This document shows, piece after piece, positions 58,871 to 64,000 of a stretch of 64,000 nt of DNA (the first letter of the stretch is position 1; each line of letters opens with the position of its first letter). This DNA comes from an uncultured bacterium (GTDB lineage: Bacteria; Cyanobacteriota; Vampirovibrionia; Gastranaerophilales; Gastranaerophilaceae): the NCBI GenBank assembly GCA_950022495.1, contig CATLLJ010000004.1, forward strand, positions 111,830 through 175,829, in the 5' to 3' direction. The position numbers were made by a program, and so were the translations under genes. The notes below the pieces were generated by a model. The model was given only the letters and a program-made list of their open reading frames with translations. It ran no database searches and was not told the origin of the DNA.

Positions 58871-61549
58871 ATGATAAAATGGTTGTTAAAACTTTTGGGC
58901 GATCCCAATGATAAAAAAGTCAAATCAATGATGGGGATTGTTGAGCATATAAATGCTCTTGAACCTGAATTTGCAAAAATGACAGATGACGAATTGAGAG
59001 CAAAAACTCAGGAATTTAAAGATATTCTTGCAAAACGACCAACCTCAAAGAACTTTAAAGAAGATTTAAAACTGGAAAAAGAAGCTCTGGATAAAATTTT
59101 GCCTGAAGCTTTTGCAACTGTTAGAGAAGCCGGAAAACGTGTATTGAATATGCGTCACTTTGATGTACAGTTAATCGGCGGATACTTTCTTCATAACGGT
59201 CATATTGCAGAAATGAGAACCGGTGAAGGTAAAACTCTTGTTGCAACTTTACCTGCATATCTTAATGCTTTAACCGGTAAAGGTGTTCACGTCATTACAG
59301 TTAACGATTACCTTGCAAAGCGTGACAGTGAATGGATGGGAAAAATCTATAGATTTTTAGGTTTAACTGTTGGTGTAATCCTTTCAAACGGAGACGGTGC
59401 AAGAAATTTTGAAAATAAAAAACATGCCTATGAATGTGATATTACTTATGGTACAAATAACGAATTCGGTTTTGACTACTTGAGGGATAATATGGCAAAC
59501 CATCCTCAAATGTTGGTTCAAAGACCATTTAATTATGCAATCATAGATGAGGTTGACAGTATTCTTATTGATGAAGCAAGAACACCGTTGATTATCAGTG
59601 GTCGTTTAGCTCAATCTGCTGAAACCTATCAAATGATGGCTAAAATTGCACCTCAATTGAAAAAAGAAGTTGATTACACAGTTGACGAAAAAAATAAAAA
59701 TGTTATTTTGACAGAAGAAGGTATTGATAGAGCACAAGAACTTATCGGTGTAAAAGACTTATTTGATATTCAAACCCAATATGCTCATCATCTTTTACAA
59801 GCATTAAAAGCAAAAGAATTATTTGTAAAAGATACTGATTATGTTGTTCGTAACGGCGAAGTTATGATTGTCGACGAGTTTACCGGTCGTTTAATGGAAG
59901 GCCGCCGCTGGTCAGATGGGCTGCATCAGGCTGTAGAAGCAAAAGAAGGTGTTGAAATTCAAGACGAAACACAAACTTTAGCTAGTATTACTTTCCAAAA
60001 TCTTTTCAGATTGTATCCAAAACTTTCAGGTATGACAGGTACTGCGATGACAGAAGAAGCAGAATTTGGTAAAATTTATAACCTTGAAGTTACATCAATA
60101 CCTACTAATAAACCTGATATTAGAATTAATTATCCTGATGTTATTTACAAATCAGAAGTCCAAAAATATTTAGCTGTAGTTAATGATATTATTGCACAGC
60201 ATAAAGAAGGCAGACCTGTACTTGTTGGTACAATTAGTATTGAAAAATCTGAATATGTTTCTGCTTTACTGAGACAAAAAGGTATTAAACACAACGTATT
60301 AAATGCGAAACATCATGAACGTGAAGCTCATATTATTGCACAGGCAGGACGCTGGGGTGCAGTTACAATTGCAACCAATATGGCAGGCCGCGGTACTGAT
60401 ATTTTGTTAGGTGGTAATGCTGAATATCTTGCAAAAGCTGATTTGGAAGACCACGGAATTGATGAAAGTACTCCGAATTATGAAACTTTTAAAAATGAAG
60501 CTTTAGAAAGAGCAAGAAAAATTACAGAAGAAGAACACGCCAAAGTTGTTGAAGCAGGCGGACTTCACGTTATTGGTACCGAACGTCATGAATCCCGTCG
60601 TATTGATAACCAGTTAAGAGGTCGTGCTGCACGTCAGGGTGACCCTGGTTCAACAAGATTTTTCTTGTCATTGGAAGATAATTTGATGAGAATATTCGGC
60701 GGTGAAAAAATTACCCAATTGATGACAGCTTTAAACGTTCCTGAAAATATGGCGATTGATTCTCCGTTGATTACAAAACGAATTCAGTCTGCACAGAAAA
60801 AAGTCGAAACTTTCCACTTTGATATGAGAAAATCAGTACTTGAATATGACGATGTTATGAATATTCAACGTGAAAAATTCTACCGTCAACGCAGAAAAGT
60901 TTTAGCAGGTGTCGGATTGTATGACGATATTTTATACATGATGGAACGCGAAGTTGATAGATTGATGAGAAGTTATATTTCTCCAGAACAAAAAGTTGAA
61001 GAATATGTATATGAAGATTTGCAGACGATGATTAAAGAACTTCATTCAACAGTTCCTCAATTGGCTTCAACTTTCGATGTTGCAGATATTCAAAATATGC
61101 GTTTTGAACCTATGTATAATAAAATTAAAGATTATGTAATTGAAGCATATAAAAATCATGAAATTGAAATAATTAATTTCTATAATCAGGTTGTAAGTGA
61201 TTATAACGCAGGAAATGAACTTCAAGAGGCATTTGCATCATCCAATATTGTCCGCAGTCTTGAAAAAGACGTACTGTTGAAAGTTGTTGACAGCAAATGG
61301 ATTGACCACCTGCATAACATTGATATGTTACGTGACGGTATTGGCTTAAGAGCTTACGGTCAAAAAGATCCGCTTATTGAATACAAAAAAGAAGCTTATG
61401 ATTTATTCAATAAAATGATGTATGAAATTCAAAGTGACACTGTAAAACACTTATTCCGTACAAGATTTGGAGTTCAAATTGTTCCTAATTCGTCATCTGT
61501 ACCCGAAGAAAGTGATTATGATGTCATAGAAGACTCTGATGCCGAGTAA
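58871..61549 (+). CDS. secA: Protein translocase ATPase SecA
   Basis: An 892-residue SecA, motor of the Sec export pathway. NBD1 with MRTGEGKTLVATL (Walker A, ~residue 105) and DEVDSILIDEARTPLIIS (Walker B/DEAD-like), the preprotein cross-linking domain (~230-370), NBD2 with TNMAGRGTDI and the arginine finger region QLRGRAARQGDPG, then helical scaffold and wing domains. The far C-terminus lacks the zinc-binding Cys motif found in many SecAs. ATG 58871 follows TTGGAGAGG and matches the family start MIKWLLKLLG; the frame reaches 18 bases further upstream. Confidence 0.96.
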   Translation: MIKWLLKLLGDPNDKKVKSMMGIVEHINALEPEFAKMTDDELRAKTQEFKDILAKRPTSKNFKEDLKLEKEALDKILPEAFATVREAGKRVLNMRHFDVQLIGGYFLHNGHIAEMRTGEGKTLVATLPAYLNALTGKGVHVITVNDYLAKRDSEWMGKIYRFLGLTVGVILSNGDGARNFENKKHAYECDITYGTNNEFGFDYLRDNMANHPQMLVQRPFNYAIIDEVDSILIDEARTPLIISGRLAQSAETYQMMAKIAPQLKKEVDYTVDEKNKNVILTEEGIDRAQELIGVKDLFDIQTQYAHHLLQALKAKELFVKDTDYVVRNGEVMIVDEFTGRLMEGRRWSDGLHQAVEAKEGVEIQDETQTLASITFQNLFRLYPKLSGMTGTAMTEEAEFGKIYNLEVTSIPTNKPDIRINYPDVIYKSEVQKYLAVVNDIIAQHKEGRPVLVGTISIEKSEYVSALLRQKGIKHNVLNAKHHEREAHIIAQAGRWGAVTIATNMAGRGTDILLGGNAEYLAKADLEDHGIDESTPNYETFKNEALERARKITEEEHAKVVEAGGLHVIGTERHESRRIDNQLRGRAARQGDPGSTRFFLSLEDNLMRIFGGEKITQLMTALNVPENMAIDSPLITKRIQSAQKKVETFHFDMRKSVLEYDDVMNIQREKFYRQRRKVLAGVGLYDDILYMMEREVDRLMRSYISPEQKVEEYVYEDLQTMIKELHSTVPQLASTFDVADIQNMRFEPMYNKIKDYVIEAYKNHEIEIINFYNQVVSDYNAGNELQEAFASSNIVRSLEKDVLLKVVDSKWIDHLHNIDMLRDGIGLRAYGQKDPLIEYKKEAYDLFNKMMYEIQSDTVKHLFRTRFGVQIVPNSSSVPEESDYDVIEDSDAE

Positions 61550-62980
61550 TTAGAATTTTTTAAGACGATAAATCAATTTACGCAAGTATTGTAAAGTCTG
61601 ATTAGCAATCTTTTTAAAATGGATTTTCTTACTTTCTTTTATGATTTCCTTTGTCGTGAGAATTCTATCTCTAATAGGAAATGACATTTGACTGATTTGA
61701 TCTTTATTGTTTAAATTCAAACAAATATCTGTCGGGAAAAAATCTGCCATGTCACTGGCATAAACTTTACCGTTGCAGTCTATTATTAACTGTCCGTATA
61801 TATTATTAACAATTACCCCTGTCGGATTTTTAGTATTTTTTAAGTGAGCTTTTTGTGCAATGATATATTCTTTATCATAAGGTTTGAAAAGTTTTTCCAT
61901 TCTTCCGTATGCTAAAACCCTATGTGTGGCAATTTGTGATGTCTTTTCATCAAATATTTCAAGATTTTTTCTGATATTTTCTTCACTCATGCCGCTAGAA
62001 ATATATCTTGCTTTCAATTTCTCTCTAATCTCGGAAATTAATTGCCTGTGAGCTTCCAGTTTATAATTCTCATTACAATTGGCATCAACAGGTAATGCTC
62101 TATTTAAAAATCGGAATTCCTTTTTCCCGAATAAAGGAGTGAAGGTATAAAATGCATTTGCCATTCTGTCTGTATATATATTACGGAATTTTTGAGCTTT
62201 AACTGGATCTGATTTTATATATTCTACATATTTTGAATTGATTTTGTGGAATGGATTTAATGAAAGGTTTATTCCTACAAATTCACTTTTTGCAGTTCCT
62301 GAATGAGAAAGCATGTACTGAACATATTTTTCTGCACGCTGTTGTAATTTTGTATTTTTCGGAGTCCATCCTGCAGTATCAAAAAGTACAGATCTATGCA
62401 TATCAGTGTTTATTTTATGAACGATTTCCATCATGTCATGTTCTACACCATGCTTATCTTTTATTGTTATTTCCATAGAATCCGCATCAATAAATGGAAC
62501 AATTATCGGTCTGTTGCTAATTGGATTTTTGTGTTTTTTAGTAAAGCCAAGTCTTTTATCAAGCTCTGCAAATCCTTTAGTTATCTGTTCAAAATCTTCC
62601 CAGCTCATTGCTTTAATGTGAGAAGGGTCAGAAGTTCTAATCGGCTTAGCATCTACGAAACAGTGTACACATCCGTTAGTGCAGCCATGAGAAGTTGCAA
62701 CAATTGCAAGATGTTTATACAACAAATATATCTGTTCAATATTTAACCCCTCAAAAACCTTTATTCCGTTTTGTATCCCTTCAAGTTTTTTTAGATTGCA
62801 CTTATCCAGATTTAAAATTTTGCCTTTATGTGTAATAGAATCAACATATTGTTGAGCTTTTTTTAATTGTTCTAACTGCTTACTTGGCGTAAACTCTTCT
62901 TTTTGTGACGTGAAAGTCGTTTGTCTAATAGAAGTTGAATTATGATAGTTATTATTAATTTTATCTATACGAATATCCAT
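61550..62980 (-). CDS. Radical-SAM-like protein with N-terminal extension
   Basis: A 476-residue protein with a C-x3-C-x2-C motif in SHGCTNGCVHCFVDAK (~residues 100-107), the iron-sulfur signature of radical SAM enzymes. The first ~95 residues are an extension with a polar start (MDIRIDKINNNYHNSTSIRQ, then TTFTSQ). Downstream segments FIDADSMEI and FVGINLSLNP fit barrel strands; NIYGQLIIDCNGKVYASDM near residue 400 resembles the SPASM-type C-terminal region but without a full cysteine set. I cannot name a subfamily or substrate. It converges with secA, ending one base after its stop codon. Confidence 0.72.
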   Translation of the reverse strand: MDIRIDKINNNYHNSTSIRQTTFTSQKEEFTPSKQLEQLKKAQQYVDSITHKGKILNLDKCNLKKLEGIQNGIKVFEGLNIEQIYLLYKHLAIVATSHGCTNGCVHCFVDAKPIRTSDPSHIKAMSWEDFEQITKGFAELDKRLGFTKKHKNPISNRPIIVPFIDADSMEITIKDKHGVEHDMMEIVHKINTDMHRSVLFDTAGWTPKNTKLQQRAEKYVQYMLSHSGTAKSEFVGINLSLNPFHKINSKYVEYIKSDPVKAQKFRNIYTDRMANAFYTFTPLFGKKEFRFLNRALPVDANCNENYKLEAHRQLISEIREKLKARYISSGMSEENIRKNLEIFDEKTSQIATHRVLAYGRMEKLFKPYDKEYIIAQKAHLKNTKNPTGVIVNNIYGQLIIDCNGKVYASDMADFFPTDICLNLNNKDQISQMSFPIRDRILTTKEIIKESKKIHFKKIANQTLQYLRKLIYRLKKF

Positions 62981-63373
62981 TAAATCCCTGAAACTTATGT
63001 TGCATGTAATAAAACTCCTGAAAAAGTTTTTTGCTATTATTGATATCTATAAGAAAAATGATTAATAACTAAATGAAAATATTTTATCGCCAATAAGTTT
63101 TTGTAGTATTTTTTTAAATATTTAGCATGGCATGTTCGAAAAAAATAAAAAAATATCAAAATATTTAAAAACTTTTTTTTAGATTATTTATTAGAATACT
63201 CCTAAATAGCCTGAAAATATTGGATTTGAGATAAAAATATAAAAAATAAAAAAATTTAAAGAAAATGCTTGCATTTTATTTTTTTTGATTTATGATAATA
63301 AATGTGCAAAGGCACTGATGAATTTTGAAAATATAAATAGCAAAAAGATTTTTAAAATTTATTAAAAAACTAC
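62981..63373. other. AT-rich intergenic region upstream of the rRNA promoter
   Basis: About 390 bases of A/T-rich sequence with runs of A and T near 63100-63200 and 63240-63300; some could act as UP elements for the rRNA promoter. No gene, terminator or repeat that I can support. Confidence 0.5.
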
Positions 63374-63401
63374 TTGACAATAAATTTTTAGGTAGTAAGA
63401 T
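63374..63401 (+). promoter_or_regulatory. rRNA operon promoter
   Basis: TTGACA (63374-63379), 16-base spacer, TAAGAT (63396-63401). The consensus -35 box and the upstream A/T tracts suit a strong rRNA promoter. Confidence 0.72.
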
Positions 63402-63681
63402 AAAGGAACCGCGAGAAAGCGGAACTGATTACCCCAATAACAAACACTTAAGTAATTAGAGTGAAGTGTTGGGAACTGAAAAAGAATCTAGAACATTGAA
63501 AACAGAATAGCTGAAAACGAGTGTGAGTAATATGAAAATATTACAAACAAAATAACTTGTTAATTTCGAAAAATGATTTCTAAAAAGACAACAAAACAAA
63601 ACGCAAAGCGAAAGCTAGCGAAAACGAAGTCGAGCAGATAGTATGCGAGCCGCATATCTATCGATGGACATAAACTTTCTG
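63402..63681 (+). other. rRNA leader with processing hairpin
   Basis: The leader starts near 63408 with a CCGC-GAGAAA-GCGG hairpin (63409-63422), followed by A-rich single-stranded sequence. Just before the 16S start, GATAGTATGCG and CGCATATCTATC (63637-63662) form a hairpin with one bulge. A BoxA-type NusB site was not clearly identified. Confidence 0.6.
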
Positions 63682-64000
63682 ACAATGGAGAGTTTGATCC
63701 TGGCTCAGGACGAACGCTGGCGGCGTGCTTCATACATGCAAGTCGAACGAGAAGCTTACTTCGGTAAGTGGAAAGTGGCGGACGGGTGAGTAATGTGTAG
63801 AGAATCTGCCCTTGAGAGGGGGACAACAGAGGGAAACTTCTGCTAATACCCCATATGAGCGTACCTGAAATGGTATTCTTGAAAACTCCGGTGCTCAAGG
63901 ATGAGTCTGCATCTGATTAGCTAGTTGGCGGGGTAATGGCCCACCAAGGCGACGATCAGTAGCTGGTTTGAGAGGATGATCAGCCACAATGGGACTGAGA
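63682..64000 (+). rRNA. rrs: 16S ribosomal RNA, 5' end (continues beyond the window)
   Basis: AGAGTTTGATCCTGGCTCAG, ACGAACGCTGGCGGCGTGC, GGCGGACGGGTGAGTAA and CAGCCACAATGGGACTGAGA are universal bacterial 16S segments. Aligning the AGAGTTTGAT start with E. coli positions 8-17 puts base 1 at about 63682. The sequence fits a Melainabacteria/Gastranaerophilales-type 16S by my reading, but this needs a database comparison. Confidence 0.97.

Noticed and set aside
63560-63898. 112-residue open frame on the minus strand
   Set aside because: It is antisense to the start of the 16S rRNA gene and its leader; no ribosome site, and rRNA sequence explains the open frame.
1-64000. CRISPR arrays or tRNA genes
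   Set aside because: I looked for regularly spaced direct repeats and for tRNA T-arm motifs with flanking stems and found none that hold up; a tRNAscan or CRISPR search could still reveal one I missed.

Overview
The window is AT-rich bacterial chromosome that closes with the 5' end of a 16S rRNA gene. Gene content points to a non-photosynthetic, anaerobic, Gram-negative-type relative of Cyanobacteria, most likely the gut Vampirovibrionia/Gastranaerophilales ('Melainabacteria'). Supporting signs are a VKOR-thioredoxin fusion, a phycobilisome-lyase-type HEAT-repeat protein, a reverse rubrerythrin, an MCE-domain protein, an intracellular GH57 glycosidase, and pilin-like proteins with an F-T-L-A-E-V-L-I-T-L-G N-terminus. 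This is inference from families; no database was searched.

Layout. 1-1.3 kb: a divergent pair of a truncated short protein carrying a T-T-x4-E-E motif and an ATP-grasp enzyme, which looks like a graspetide (omega-ester peptide) locus. 1.4-5.3 kb: pckA, tpiA and a HEAT-repeat protein. 5.6-9.5 kb: a regulatory block of soluble histidine kinase, XRE repressor and two overlapping WYL-type regulators. 9.5-10.1 kb: a gene-free stretch with paired segments and a terminator. 10.1-15.5 kb: anmK, mntP, a DUF4127 protein, menG/ubiE, a 2-hydroxyacid dehydrogenase and hsp20. 15.5-15.9 kb: at least one strong structured-RNA candidate. 16-26.2 kb: a Cys-rich small protein, raiA/hpf, an ACT protein, an AGCS symporter, a coiled-coil protein, rimP-nusA, a MITE-like palindrome, an orphan response regulator and nadB-nadC. 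26.4-32.7 kb: a large lineage-type membrane protein, a divergent HTH/small-protein pair around a 12-bp inverted repeat, an SH3-like secreted protein and pheT. 32.9-41.7 kb: corA, an EamA permease, a three-gene envelope set (VWA, FHA-like/8-TM, TonB-like), rubrerythrin, duplicated HTH repressors with palindromic operators, upp and an MCE protein. 41.8-47.8 kb: YkgJ, asparaginase, TPR and MshEN-like proteins, queH and VKOR-DsbA. 47.9-53.4 kb: der, GH57 and fixCX. 53.6-61.5 kb: a duplicated-motif protein, a prepilin gene broken by a run of ten Gs, lysA-cdaA-yitT and secA. 61.6-64 kb: a radical-SAM-like protein and the rRNA promoter, leader and 16S start.

Most of the window is core metabolism and information processing. 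The most unusual points are the probable graspetide locus at the left edge, the G10 tract that leaves a prepilin out of frame (a candidate contingency switch), the structured RNA after hsp20, the MITE-like element after nusA, and the paired repressor/small-protein modules with palindromic operators.
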